From T1Sed10-7 sp047921175 (GTDB lineage: Bacteria; Actinomycetota; Nitriliruptoria; Nitriliruptorales; Nitriliruptoraceae): a stretch of DNA of 32,954 nucleotides. Of the stretch, positions 16,114-23,953 are shown piece after piece. Each line of letters begins with the position of its first letter. Position 1 is the first letter of the stretch. The notes under the pieces are model-generated. The model saw only the letters and a program-made list of their open reading frames with translations, searched no databases and was not told where the DNA came from. A program made the position numbers and the translations under genes. The stretch is from assembly GCA_047921175.1 (NCBI GenBank), contig JBLRWQ010000034.1:1-32954 (forward strand), written 5' to 3'.

Positions 16114-16523
16114 GCAGCGACGACGGCATCGAAGCCCAGCGGCACACCCAGCTGCTCATCGACGACACCCCACGGGCGCCAGCGGGCCCCCCTGCCTGGC
16201 TGCTCCCGACGGTGGCGGTCGCGGTGATGCTCGCGCTGGTCGCGAGCCTCGCCCTCGGGATCGTCCAGTGGCGCCTGGCCACCGAGGCCCGAGCCGAGCG
16301 CGACGCGCTGGCCACCGAGGTCGCCCTGCTGCGGGCCGAGGTCGAGGACCTGCGGGGCCAGGTGGACGGCCAGGGCTTCCCGGGGGACGGCTTCCCGTCG
16401 CTCGATCCGGAGCAGCTCCTGGACGACCTGCTCTCCGGCCTGCTCGAGGGCAGCCGTGAGGGCGCGGCGGAGCTCGCCGAGCGGCTGCAGCGGTGGTTCG
16501 CCGAGCGGGGCGGGGCCGGGTGA
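16110..16523 (+). CDS. Small membrane protein with coiled coil
   Basis: This 137-aa protein is of unknown function. A hydrophilic N terminus precedes one membrane helix (about 30-52), a heptad-like coiled-coil segment (about 56-86, EARAERDALATEVALLRAEV) and a C-terminal amphipathic region (about 98-131) rich in Leu and Glu. The layout resembles small envelope or septum-associated scaffold proteins, but I cannot assign it to a family. The ATG overlaps the stop of the oxidoreductase gene (ATGA), so the two are translated together. The following 50 bp lead into the promoter region of the Ser/Asp-rich protein gene. Confidence 0.65.
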   Translation: MSSDDGIEAQRHTQLLIDDTPRAPAGPPAWLLPTVAVAVMLALVASLALGIVQWRLATEARAERDALATEVALLRAEVEDLRGQVDGQGFPGDGFPSLDPEQLLDDLLSGLLEGSREGAAELAERLQRWFAERGGAG

Positions 16524-16572
16524 GGCCGGACCCCGGCGGCACGGCTCTGCGTGCGGCCGGGGTGTGCACGAC

Positions 16573-16599
16573 CTGAGCCGTACCTGAGCGGGCTCTCAG
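16573..16599. promoter_or_regulatory. 27-bp box upstream of the Ser/Asp-rich protein gene (box A)
   Basis: Box A shares 21 of 27 bases, without gaps, with box B at 18607-18633 in front of the response regulator gene. The joint consensus is CTGARCCGKAC followed directly by STGAGSGSSCTCTCAG. It contains CTGA direct repeats 11 bp apart, which suits tandem binding by an OmpR-family regulator, and a CTGAG/CTCAG inverted repeat at its right end. It lies 86 bp before the ATG at 16686. Confidence 0.55.
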
Positions 16600-16685
16600 C
16601 CCGCTGCCACCTCGGCTTCAGGTCCGGGGCCCATCATCTCTCTCACCAGCCGGCACCCCGCCGGCACCACCCCCGGAGGATCACG

Positions 16686-17219
16686 ATGCAGCACCTCACC
16701 CGCTGGCGCACCGTCACCGCAGCCGCCACGACCGCCGCACTGGCGGCCGGTGCCCTCGGCATCGCGGGCGCCATGGACGGCGCCGGTCAGCCGGCCGCGA
16801 TCGAGCTGGCGGCGTCCGACACCGAGGACGAGACGGAGCTCCGGCTCGCCGACCTGTCCGCCGAGAGCCAGGCCTCGGCTGCGAGCGTGACGGCGTCGCC
16901 GGTCTCGGCGACCACGGACTCCCCGACCACCGAGAGCATCTCCGCAGCGTCGGTCCGGTCGATCGAGAGCCGCGACGACACGGTCCGGTCCTCGACCGCC
17001 CAGCAGCAGGACCGGGCGGTGACCCGGACCGCGTCCCCGGACAGCCCCAGCTCCGGGCCGTCGCCGATCAGCGCAACGTCGGCGATGAGCCTGTCGTCCG
17101 CGTCGGTCGACTCGCCGGAGGAGCAGGTGGCGAGCCCACGGGTCGCGCCCGACTCGTACGACAGCCCGGACAGCACCGACAGCGCGTCGATGGACTCGAT
17201 CAGCTCCGTCAGCAGCTGA
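16686..17219 (+). CDS. Exported Ser/Thr/Asp-rich low-complexity protein
   Basis: This is a 177-aa protein with a signal peptide: Arg near the start, then an Ala-rich hydrophobic stretch (about 10-30). The mature part is almost entirely Ser, Thr, Ala, Asp, Glu and Pro, with patterns such as ATTDSPTTES and a C terminus reading DSPDSTDSASMDSISS. There is no Cys, no LPxTG and no globular motif. GGAGGA (16675-16680) is 5 nt before the ATG. Box A upstream suggests control by the two-component system encoded from 18674. The D/S pattern continues beyond the stop in another frame (17219-17275), so the gene may be frameshifted. It resembles the protein encoded at 20929-21357 in its N-terminal RW(R/Q)-x-V helix and its D/S tail. 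Function unknown. Confidence 0.72.
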   Translation: MQHLTRWRTVTAAATTAALAAGALGIAGAMDGAGQPAAIELAASDTEDETELRLADLSAESQASAASVTASPVSATTDSPTTESISAASVRSIESRDDTVRSSTAQQQDRAVTRTASPDSPSSGPSPISATSAMSLSSASVDSPEEQVASPRVAPDSYDSPDSTDSASMDSISSVSS

Positions 17220-17275
17220 GCAGCGCCGGAACCACGGCCGTGTCCGTCGACTCCGACAGCTCCATCGACAGCTGT
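17219..17275 (+). other. Out-of-frame continuation of the D/S-rich coding pattern
   Basis: Directly after the TGA at 17217-17219, the frame starting at base 17219 encodes SSAGTTAVSVDSDSSIDSC. This composition matches the protein that has just ended. The junction reads AGCAGC-TG-AGCAGC, so gain of one base or loss of two within a short AGC repeat would join the frames. The stretch is not a gene of its own. It looks like the original C terminus cut off by a frameshift, or a site of slippage. Confidence 0.45.
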
Positions 17276-17295
17276 GCTCGACCCACCGGCCGGGG

Positions 17296-18498
17296 TCAGC
17301 GTCGCCCGAGCAGCTCGGCCGCACGGTCCAGGCGCTGGGCGAGCTGGTCCCGCCAGCCCGGCTCCTGTGCCCGGTGCGCCCCCGTCGCGAGCCCGATCCA
17401 GGAGGCCGCCGCCGCGCGGTCCAGCATCACGGGCTCCACCACCTCGGTGTAGGCGTCGCGAAGCCGGGCCGCGTAGGCGTGCGCGCGGTCGTGGATGGCC
17501 GGGTCGAGGTCGCCGAAGGCTTCGAGGTGGGCGAGCAGGTTGCCCGCATCGTGCGCCAGGTAGCCCTGCCCGGCCCCGTCCACGTCGAGCACCCCCGTGA
17601 TCGCCCCGTCCGGGCCGAGCAGCAGCTGCCCGGCGTGCAGGTCGCCGTGGACCCCGACCACGGAGCCCGTGACCGCGGCGGCCTCCTCTGCCAGGGAGGC
17701 GATCTCCCCGGCACGCTCCGGGAGGAGACCGCCGAGCAGCGCGACGTGCCGGACCGGGTCGGCGAAGGCGCGCGGGTCGCGGCTGCCGTCGACCCCGCTG
17801 CCGGCGAAGCGTTCGGCGAGGTCGAGGAAGGCGGCCGGGTCGGGCAGCGGTGCGTCCGCTGCGAGGGCCTGGGCGAGCGTCGGTCCCCCGAGCGCCTCCA
17901 GCGCGACGATGCCCTGGGACTCCGCCAGCCCGATGAGCCCGGGGACCGGCAGACCCGCGGCCAGCAGGGTCCGGTGCCGTCGTGCGACGGACCGGGCGCG
18001 GCGCTCGGGGAGCACCTTCAGGTACAGGATCCGACCCGCGACCTCGCCGTGGACCTCGACCTCGACGACCGCGCGTCGGGTCGGGCGGTAGGCGCGGGTC
18101 CGGAGCCCGATCGCGCCCGGTGGGCCACCGAGCCGGTCCAGCAGCTCCCGGACCCGCGCCGGCGACAGCGCCGACGGCAGGCCCGGCAGGTACGGGTCGT
18201 TCGGGAAGCGCCACACGGCCACCTGCACGTCCCCGTCGGCCAGCACCAGGGCGCCTTCGGGCAGACCGCGCACGTCGGTGTGGGTGACGAGCACGACGTC
18301 GCGCTCGGTCCCACCGACCGCGAGGGTGGCGTCGAACAGGACCGAACGGCTCCGACCGGGCCGGTGGTGCACGCTCCGCAGCCGGGCGGCACGCAGCTGG
18401 GCACCGGCTGCCCGTGCGGCCGTCGCGAGGAGCTCACGTTCCTGGGCGGGCGTGAGCTCGACGGGCTCGTCGCGGTGCTCCGGTGTGGGCTCCGGCAT
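17296..18498 (-). CDS. Aminoglycoside phosphotransferase (APH)-fold kinase
   Basis: This is a 400-aa protein with the APH/choline-kinase fold in its C-terminal half. The catalytic loop is HGDLHAGQ (284-291), followed by the metal-binding DVDGAG (305-310). An ATP-lysine candidate lies in ILYLKVLPERR (157-167). The N-terminal 130 residues carry a beta-rich region of unknown relation. Real substrates of such proteins are often sugars or small metabolites rather than antibiotics; maltokinase-like enzymes have a comparable size, but the match is not specific. ATG 18498 follows AGGAG. The gene is divergent from the response regulator gene, and box B lies in the shared spacer, so both may be co-regulated. 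Confidence 0.82.
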   Translation of the reverse strand: MPEPTPEHRDEPVELTPAQERELLATAARAAGAQLRAARLRSVHHRPGRSRSVLFDATLAVGGTERDVVLVTHTDVRGLPEGALVLADGDVQVAVWRFPNDPYLPGLPSALSPARVRELLDRLGGPPGAIGLRTRAYRPTRRAVVEVEVHGEVAGRILYLKVLPERRARSVARRHRTLLAAGLPVPGLIGLAESQGIVALEALGGPTLAQALAADAPLPDPAAFLDLAERFAGSGVDGSRDPRAFADPVRHVALLGGLLPERAGEIASLAEEAAAVTGSVVGVHGDLHAGQLLLGPDGAITGVLDVDGAGQGYLAHDAGNLLAHLEAFGDLDPAIHDRAHAYAARLRDAYTEVVEPVMLDRAAAASWIGLATGAHRAQEPGWRDQLAQRLDRAAELLGRR

Positions 18499-18606
18499 CT
18501 GGGCTCCTGCGCGTCAGGGACGACCGAGACGGCGTCGGGGCGCCGGGCGACCGCCGCACGGGGCCGGCGGTCCCACGGCAGGGTGCGTCCGGGCCGTGAG
18601 CCGTCG

Positions 18607-18633
18607 CTGAACCGGACGTGAGGGCCCTCTCAG
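18607..18633. promoter_or_regulatory. 27-bp box upstream of the response regulator gene (box B)
   Basis: Box B matches box A (16573-16599) at 21 of 27 positions over an ungapped alignment. It includes CTGAACCGGAC and ends in CTCTCAG; GAGGGCCCTC (18620-18629) within it is palindromic. It is 40 bp before the regulator ATG and 108 bp from the divergent kinase ATG, consistent with autoregulation of the two-component operon. Confidence 0.55.
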
Positions 18634-18673
18634 GTCCGCACGTTGCCGACGAACGGTCGGGCACACTGCGGCC

Positions 18674-19330
18674 ATGAACGTACTGATCGTGGAGGACGAG
18701 GCGCGGATCGCGTCGTTCGTCGAACGGGGCCTGAAGGCCGAGGGCTTCACCGTCACCGTCGCGAGCGACGGGTCGACCGGCTACGCCCTGGCCTGCGACG
18801 AGTCGGTCGACCTGGTCATCCTCGACCTCAAGCTGCCGAAGCTGCCGGGCGAGCAGGTGCTGGCGAAGCTGCGGGAGCGCCGGCCCGACGTGCCGGTCAT
18901 CGTGCTCACCGCGAAGGACGCGATCGACGACCGCGTCCGCAACCTCAACGCGGGCGCCGACGACTACCTCACGAAGCCCTTCAGCTTCGCCGAGCTGCTG
19001 GCCCGGGTCCACGCACGGCTGCGCGCCCGGGACCAGCGAAGCGCCGCGGCGCTGGAGCAGGGCGGGGTCCGCCTCGACCTCCACGCCCGCATCGTCGCCG
19101 TCGAGGGCCGCAGCGTGGACCTCACCGCCCGCGAGTTCGCGCTGCTCGAGACCTTCATGCGCCACCCCGGGCAGGTGCTGTCCCAGGTCCAGCTCATGGA
19201 CCGGGTCTGGGGCTACGACTTCGAGCCCGGCTCCAACGTCGTCGAGGTCTACGTGGGCTACCTGCGTCGCAAGCTCGGCAGGCAGCGCATCGAGACCGTG
19301 CGCGGGGCCGGGTACCGGTTCGCGCCATGA
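18674..19330 (+). CDS. OmpR/PhoB-family response regulator
   Basis: This is a 218-aa DNA-binding response regulator. The receiver domain (1-118) has E7 and D8 for metal binding, phospho-acceptor D51 in LVILDLKLPKLPG, T79 and K101 (YLTKPF). A winged-helix output domain (about 126-218) ends in LRRKLGRQRIETVRGAGYRF, the OmpR recognition-helix region. The stop overlaps the kinase ATG by 4 bp (ATGA). No strong ribosome binding site precedes ATG 18674. Box B upstream, shared with the exported-protein gene at 16686, is a natural candidate for its own binding site; this is inference from position and conservation. Confidence 0.95.
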   Translation: MNVLIVEDEARIASFVERGLKAEGFTVTVASDGSTGYALACDESVDLVILDLKLPKLPGEQVLAKLRERRPDVPVIVLTAKDAIDDRVRNLNAGADDYLTKPFSFAELLARVHARLRARDQRSAAALEQGGVRLDLHARIVAVEGRSVDLTAREFALLETFMRHPGQVLSQVQLMDRVWGYDFEPGSNVVEVYVGYLRRKLGRQRIETVRGAGYRFAP

Positions 19331-20919
19331 GCGACGACGGCACGCGGACCGACCGACGGCGCTCGCCGTCGCAGTGGCTGCGCATCCGGGTCCCGCTGAC
19401 CGCCATGGTGGTGTTCGCCGTCAGTCTCGGCGTCGCCGCCGTGCTCGCCTACGAGCTGCTGCTGCAGGACGGGCTGCGCGACATCGACGTCGTGCTGGCC
19501 CGGGAGGAGCAACGCTTCGAGCGCTCCATCGCCGCGCTGCTGGTCGAGGCCCGCGAGGACGACCCCGCTGCCGGCGACCTGCAGGCGCTGGAGGAGGCGG
19601 TGCGCCGCTACCTCCAGCTCAACCCGTCGAACGAGTCGTACTGGACCATCGTCACCTTCGAGGACGGGTTGCGTCTGGCGGCCAGCAACGGTCCGCCGGA
19701 GCTCGAGGAGCTGTTCGCCACCGGCACGCTGCCCCGCGGGGCGTTGAACCTGCGCGAGACCCTCGATACCGGGACCGACGCCGGGGAGATCCGCACCTCG
19801 ACGGTGCCCATCCTGCTGGGTGGCGAGCAGCTGGCCACCCTGCAGATCGTCTCCCCCATGGCGCCGGTGCGCGACGAGGCCCGGGAGGCCGCCTGGCTGG
19901 TCGGCGCCGCAGCCGGCGCCTCGCTGCTGGTCGGTGGCATCCTGCTGACGGCGACGTTGTGGCGCGCGCTGTCGCCGCTCGGGGCCCTCGCCGAGGCCGC
20001 TCGCTCCACCGAGCTGCGTCGGCTCGATGCCCGGGTCGAGGTGCCCGACGTCGAGGACGAGGTCGCGGTGCTGGCGCGGGAGTTCAACACCATGCTGGAG
20101 CGGCTGGAGCAGGCCACGGCCCAGCAGCAGGAGTTCCTCGCCAGCGTCGGGCACGAGCTGCGCACCCCCATCACGATCACGCGTGGCCACCTGGAGCTGC
20201 TGACCAGCGTGGATGCCAACGACCCGGAAGCGGTGAAGGAGACGGCAGCCATCGTGCGCGATGAGCTCGGTCGCATGGCCCGACTGGTCGAGGACCTCAT
20301 GGCGATGGCGCGGACCCGCACGCCCGACTTCGTGCGGCCGCGGGACCTCGACCTCGTCGCGTGGTTCGAGGAGCTCGAGGTCAAGCTTGCCGGCACGACG
20401 GGACGGGACCGCATCACCGTCCACCCGCCGCCGCCGGTCACGCTGCGGGCGGATCCCGACCGGCTCGCCCAAGCGGTGCTGAACCTGACCAACAACGCGA
20501 CGGTGCACACCCCCGCGGGCACGCCCATCGCCGTGGAGGCGGAGGTCGACCGGCGCGCCCACCGACTCGGGCTCCGGGTCCGGGACGAGGGCCCGGGCAT
20601 CGACCCGGCCATCCTGGACGACGTCTTCGCCCCGTTCGTGCGGGCCGGCGATGCGCGCGACTCCACCGGCCTCGGGCTGGCGGTCGTCCAGGCGGTGGTG
20701 ACCGCCCACGCCGGGACCGTCGAGGTGGTCTCCGACCGCGGCGGCACGGAGATCACGCTCTGGCTGCCCTGCCGGATCGATGAGGAGCTCGATGAGCGCT
20801 TCGATCGCACGGAGCCCCTCGCCGCCACGACGCCGTCCGCAGGACCGGTCGGCACCACGACGACGGCCCGGATCACCCCAACGCCCCCACCGTTGCCGCC
20901 ACGGACACCGGATCGCTAG
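19327..20919 (+). CDS. Membrane sensor histidine kinase (HAMP/HisKA/HATPase)
   Basis: This is a 530-aa kinase partner of the upstream response regulator. TM1 (about 22-44) and TM2 (about 188-212) enclose a sensor domain of about 143 residues that I cannot assign. HAMP spans about 213-262. The HisKA motif has H276 in ASVGHELRTPITI. The N box is LNLTNNATVH (386-395, key Asn N390), G1 is DEGPGID (420-426) and G2 is GLGLA (448-452). After the ATPase domain (end about 483) a 47-residue tail rich in Thr and Pro ends in PPPLPPRTPDR. The stop is followed 9 bp later by the start of an exported D/S-rich protein gene, which must be co-transcribed. Confidence 0.94.
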   Translation: MSDDGTRTDRRRSPSQWLRIRVPLTAMVVFAVSLGVAAVLAYELLLQDGLRDIDVVLAREEQRFERSIAALLVEAREDDPAAGDLQALEEAVRRYLQLNPSNESYWTIVTFEDGLRLAASNGPPELEELFATGTLPRGALNLRETLDTGTDAGEIRTSTVPILLGGEQLATLQIVSPMAPVRDEAREAAWLVGAAAGASLLVGGILLTATLWRALSPLGALAEAARSTELRRLDARVEVPDVEDEVAVLAREFNTMLERLEQATAQQQEFLASVGHELRTPITITRGHLELLTSVDANDPEAVKETAAIVRDELGRMARLVEDLMAMARTRTPDFVRPRDLDLVAWFEELEVKLAGTTGRDRITVHPPPPVTLRADPDRLAQAVLNLTNNATVHTPAGTPIAVEAEVDRRAHRLGLRVRDEGPGIDPAILDDVFAPFVRAGDARDSTGLGLAVVQAVVTAHAGTVEVVSDRGGTEITLWLPCRIDEELDERFDRTEPLAATTPSAGPVGTTTTARITPTPPPLPPRTPDR

Positions 20920-20928
20920 GAGCCCACG

Positions 20929-21357
20929 ATGGACACCGCACGTCGCTGGCAGGTGGTCAGCGTGGCCACGGCCATCGCCGGCCTCGGGGTGGGCAGCCTG
21001 CTGGTCGGCCGCACCGCGAGCACCCCGATCGAGCCCATCGACCTCGACCTCGTGGTCGCCAGCACCGAGCCGGACCGACCGATCCGGGACCGACCGCTGT
21101 CCGGCATGGAGATCGTCCCGCCGCTGATCCGGGAGGACCAGGTGGAGGTCCCTGCGCCTCGCACCCCGACCGGGCGGGCCGCGGTGGACAGCCCCGAGGT
21201 CGCCCCGCTCGAGAGCCCGACGGCGTCGCTCGCGAGCCCCGCCGCACCGCCGCCGGCGCCTGCCCCCACCGCCCCGGTGGACCGGGACGACAGCCTCGAC
21301 AGCGACGACGGCGACGACGGCGTCGACAGCGTCGACAGCGTCGACTCCGACGACTGA
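20929..21357 (+). CDS. Exported protein with Asp/Ser tail, third gene of the two-component operon
   Basis: This is a 142-aa protein with an N-terminal hydrophobic helix (about 8-27, VVSVATAIAGLGVGSLLVG) that is either a signal peptide or an anchor. A middle part contains PIEPIDLDLVVAS and a Pro/Ala linker, and the acidic tail is built of DS/DD units (ending DSVDSVDSDD). AGGAG (20918-20922), overlapping the kinase stop, is 6 nt before the ATG. The N-terminal arrangement and D/S tail resemble the protein encoded at 16686-17219, though the middle parts do not align. The acidic tail could bind Ca2+ or other cations outside the membrane. A role as accessory sensor or output of the kinase is inferred from operon position. 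Confidence 0.7.
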   Translation: MDTARRWQVVSVATAIAGLGVGSLLVGRTASTPIEPIDLDLVVASTEPDRPIRDRPLSGMEIVPPLIREDQVEVPAPRTPTGRAAVDSPEVAPLESPTASLASPAAPPPAPAPTAPVDRDDSLDSDDGDDGVDSVDSVDSDD

Positions 21358-21367
21358 GGCCGCTCAG
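21354..21367. terminator. Hairpin spanning both stop codons of a convergent pair
   Basis: CTGAG-GCCG-CTCAG contains the TGA of the exported D/S protein gene in its left arm and the TGA of proB (opposite strand) in its right arm. The two genes are only 6 bp apart. The stem is 5 bp, so it is at best a weak bidirectional terminator. Confidence 0.35.
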
Positions 21368-22482
21368 CCGAGCACGACGAGGTCGTCGCGATGGATGACC
21401 TCGCGCGCGTAGCCGACCCCGAGGTCCGCGGCCGCCTCGGCCGTGGAGCGGCCGGCCAGCCGGGCGACATCCGCGACGTCGTAGTTGCTCAGACCGCGTG
21501 CCACCACCGCGCCGTCGGGGCCGACCACCTCGACGGCGTCACCGGCGCCGAAGCGGCCGTCGGCACGCATGACGCCGACGCCGAGCAACGACACCCCCCT
21601 CGATCGCAGCGCGTCCGCGGCGCCCGCGTCGACGTGGATGCGGCCGTGGACGCGCAGCGCGAAACCGATCCAGAGCCTCCTGGCCTCGACCCGGTGGGGG
21701 GCGGCCACGAACCAGGTTCCGACGTCCTCGCCGGCGAGCACCCGTTCCAGCACGCTTGGCGCCCGCGCATCGGTGATCACCGCATGGGTGGCAGAGGCCA
21801 CGGCGACCCGGGCCGAGCCGACCTTGGTCCGCATCCCGCCCGACCCGACGTAGGAGCCGACGCCTCCGATCGCGGCGAGGTCGAGCGCGGTCACGTCGTC
21901 GACCCGCGGGATCAACGTCGCACCCTCTTGGCGCGGGTCACGGTCGTAGAGGCCGGCGACGTCCGAGAGCAGCACCAGCAGCTCCGCGTCGAGCATCGAG
22001 GCGACCAGCGCGGCGAGGTGGTCGTTGTCACCGTAGGACAGCTCGTCGGTGGCGACCGCATCGTTCTCGTTCACGATCGGTAGGGCCCCGAGGTCGAGCA
22101 GGCGCTGGATCGCGGTACGGGCGTTGAGGTAGCGGCCACGGTGCACGAAGTCGTCCTGGCTGAGCAGGATCTGCGCCCCGGTCAGGCCCTCGGCGGTCAG
22201 CACGCGCTGGTAGGCCTGGATCAGCTCGCCCTGCCCGACCGCGGCCGCGGCCTGCAGGGTCGGCAGATCCATCGGGCGTCGCTCCAGCCCGAGGAGCCCC
22301 ATACCGGCCGCGACGGCGCCGGAGGAGACCAGCACGATCCGGCTGCCGGCCGAGCGGGCCGCGATGATCTGCCCCGCCAGGTTCGCGACCTGGTCGGGGT
22401 CGAGGCGGCCGTCGGTACCGCGGAGGCTGGAGGAGCCGACCTTGACGACGACGAGGGTCGGACGGTCGAACCGGGTCGTCAC
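21364..22482 (-). CDS. proB: Glutamate 5-kinase with PUA domain
   Basis: This 372-aa enzyme phosphorylates L-glutamate at the gamma-carboxylate, the first step of proline synthesis. The amino-acid-kinase domain (about 8-260) begins VVVKVGSSSLRG and contains LVSSGAVAAG (51-60), NENDAVATDE (138-147) and GDNDHLAALVA (151-161). The C-terminal PUA domain (about 278-365) is present, as in the long E. coli-type form. The GTG at 22482 overlaps the obg stop by 4 bp. It is the last gene of rplU-rpmA-obg-proB, an arrangement common in actinobacteria. No proA follows, so the second step is encoded elsewhere. Confidence 0.96.
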   Translation of the reverse strand: MTTRFDRPTLVVVKVGSSSLRGTDGRLDPDQVANLAGQIIAARSAGSRIVLVSSGAVAAGMGLLGLERRPMDLPTLQAAAAVGQGELIQAYQRVLTAEGLTGAQILLSQDDFVHRGRYLNARTAIQRLLDLGALPIVNENDAVATDELSYGDNDHLAALVASMLDAELLVLLSDVAGLYDRDPRQEGATLIPRVDDVTALDLAAIGGVGSYVGSGGMRTKVGSARVAVASATHAVITDARAPSVLERVLAGEDVGTWFVAAPHRVEARRLWIGFALRVHGRIHVDAGAADALRSRGVSLLGVGVMRADGRFGAGDAVEVVGPDGAVVARGLSNYDVADVARLAGRSTAEAAADLGVGYAREVIHRDDLVVLG

Positions 22483-23903
22483 GCCGGCGGCTCCGGTCCT
22501 GTCCCCCCGGCCTCCCGGTCGTCGCCGGCGTCGGCCTCACCCGCCAGCAGCGCGGCGCGCTCCTCCTCCGGGAGGTCGTCCAGCTCCGGCTCGAAGGTGA
22601 ACACGGCCTGACCGATCACGACGTCGTCACCGGAGCGGGCTCCGGCGCCGACGAGGGCACGGTCGACCCCGGCCCGGCGCAGGCGGCCCTGGAGGTAGCG
22701 GACGGCGCCGATGTCCTCGAGCGGCAGCATCTGCACCCAGCGTTCGACCCGCCGGCCGACGACGTGGAAGGCACCGTCCTCGCCGCGCTGGACCGTGAAG
22801 TCCGGGCCGACCGGCGCGGGCTCGAGCAGCACCTCCTCGTCGCTGGGGCCCTCGGTCCGGATCCCGACCCGTTCCCGCTCGGCGGCGACCAGCGCTCCGA
22901 GCCGGAACCGCACCGCATCGAGCCCGGTGCCGGTGACGGCCGAGACCTCCAGCACCTCCTCGCCGTTGGCGCGCAGCCGGTCGGCGACGAGCTCGGCCAT
23001 GGCCTGCCCGTCGGGCAGGTCGACCTTGTTCAGCACCACCAGCTGCGGGCGGGTCAGCAGCGTCGGGTCGTGCCGCTCGAGCTCGCGCCGCAGGGCGGCC
23101 AGGTCCTCGACCGGGTCGCGGTCGGCCTCCGGTGGCGCAGCATCGAGCACGTGGAGCAGCACCAGGCAGCGCTCGATGTGCCGCAGGAAGCGGGTCCCGA
23201 GCCCCCGCCCCTCCGCCGCGCCCTCGATCAGGCCCGGCACGTCCGCGAGCACCACGTCGATCGGCGTGCCGTCGGCGCTGTCGCCGCCGCGCATGACCCC
23301 GAGGTGGGGGGTCAGGGTGGTGAACGGCCAGGCCTCGATCCGGGGCCGTGCCGCCGACAGGCGGGCGACCAGCGACGACTTGCCGACCGAGGGGAAGCCC
23401 ACCAGTCCGACGTCAGCGAGCAGCTTCAGTTCGAGCCGGAGCGTCCGCTCCGTGACCTGCTCGCCGCGTTCCCGGAACCGTGGCAGCCGGCGCTGATGCG
23501 TGGCGAAGGCGGCGTTGCCCCGTCCACCGCGACCACCTTCGGCGAGCACGGCCCGCTGGCCCTCGCGCACCAGGTCGGCGATGACCCGGCCGTCCTCACG
23601 TGCACGGACCAGGGTGCCGATCGGCACCGCCAGGATCGTGTCGTGACCCCGCTCGCCGGTGCGGTTGCTGCCGGATCCGTGGCCGCCGTCGCCACCGCGC
23701 CGGTGCGGCGCGCGGCGCAGGTCGAGCAGGGAGGTGACGTTGCGGTCGGCGACCAACACCACGTCGCCACCCGCCCCGCCGTCGCCGCCGTCGGGCCCGC
23801 CGCGGGGCACGTGGGCCTCACGCCGGAACGAGACCGACCCGTCGCCACCGTTGCCACCGCGCACGTGGATCGTGCACTCGTCGATGAAGCTGGCGGACTC
23901 CAT
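22479..23903 (-). CDS. obg: Obg/CgtA GTPase
   Basis: This is a 474-aa essential ribosome-associated GTPase of 50S maturation and stress control. The Gly-rich Obg domain (1-160) has repeated GGxGG turns (for example GGNGGDGS, GGPDGGDGG). The G domain has G1 GFPSVGKSS (169-177), G3 DVPG (221-224) and G4 NKVD (292-295). The C-terminal OCT domain spans about 355-440 (EDGAFHVVGRRVERWVQM) and is followed by an acidic tail, a form typical of actinobacterial and Firmicute Obg. The ATG at 23903 follows GAGG. It overlaps proB by 4 bp and is separated from rpmA by 100 bp containing a strong palindrome. Confidence 0.97.
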   Translation of the reverse strand: MESASFIDECTIHVRGGNGGDGSVSFRREAHVPRGGPDGGDGGAGGDVVLVADRNVTSLLDLRRAPHRRGGDGGHGSGSNRTGERGHDTILAVPIGTLVRAREDGRVIADLVREGQRAVLAEGGRGGRGNAAFATHQRRLPRFRERGEQVTERTLRLELKLLADVGLVGFPSVGKSSLVARLSAARPRIEAWPFTTLTPHLGVMRGGDSADGTPIDVVLADVPGLIEGAAEGRGLGTRFLRHIERCLVLLHVLDAAPPEADRDPVEDLAALRRELERHDPTLLTRPQLVVLNKVDLPDGQAMAELVADRLRANGEEVLEVSAVTGTGLDAVRFRLGALVAAERERVGIRTEGPSDEEVLLEPAPVGPDFTVQRGEDGAFHVVGRRVERWVQMLPLEDIGAVRYLQGRLRRAGVDRALVGAGARSGDDVVIGQAVFTFEPELDDLPEEERAALLAGEADAGDDREAGGTGPEPPA

Positions 23904-23953
23904 GCGGTGGCCTCGGGTCGGGTCGGTGGGACACGGTGCCGGCCGGGATGCGA

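Noticed and set aside
16787..18214. Minus-strand open frame extending through the Ser/Asp-rich gene and the APH kinase region
   Set aside because: It overlaps the kinase gene in another frame and the exported-protein gene on the other strand, and has no start context.
17296..18498. APH-fold kinase as an antibiotic resistance gene
   Set aside because: Only the general catalytic motifs match. There is no mobile context, and the fold is widely used for sugars and other metabolites.
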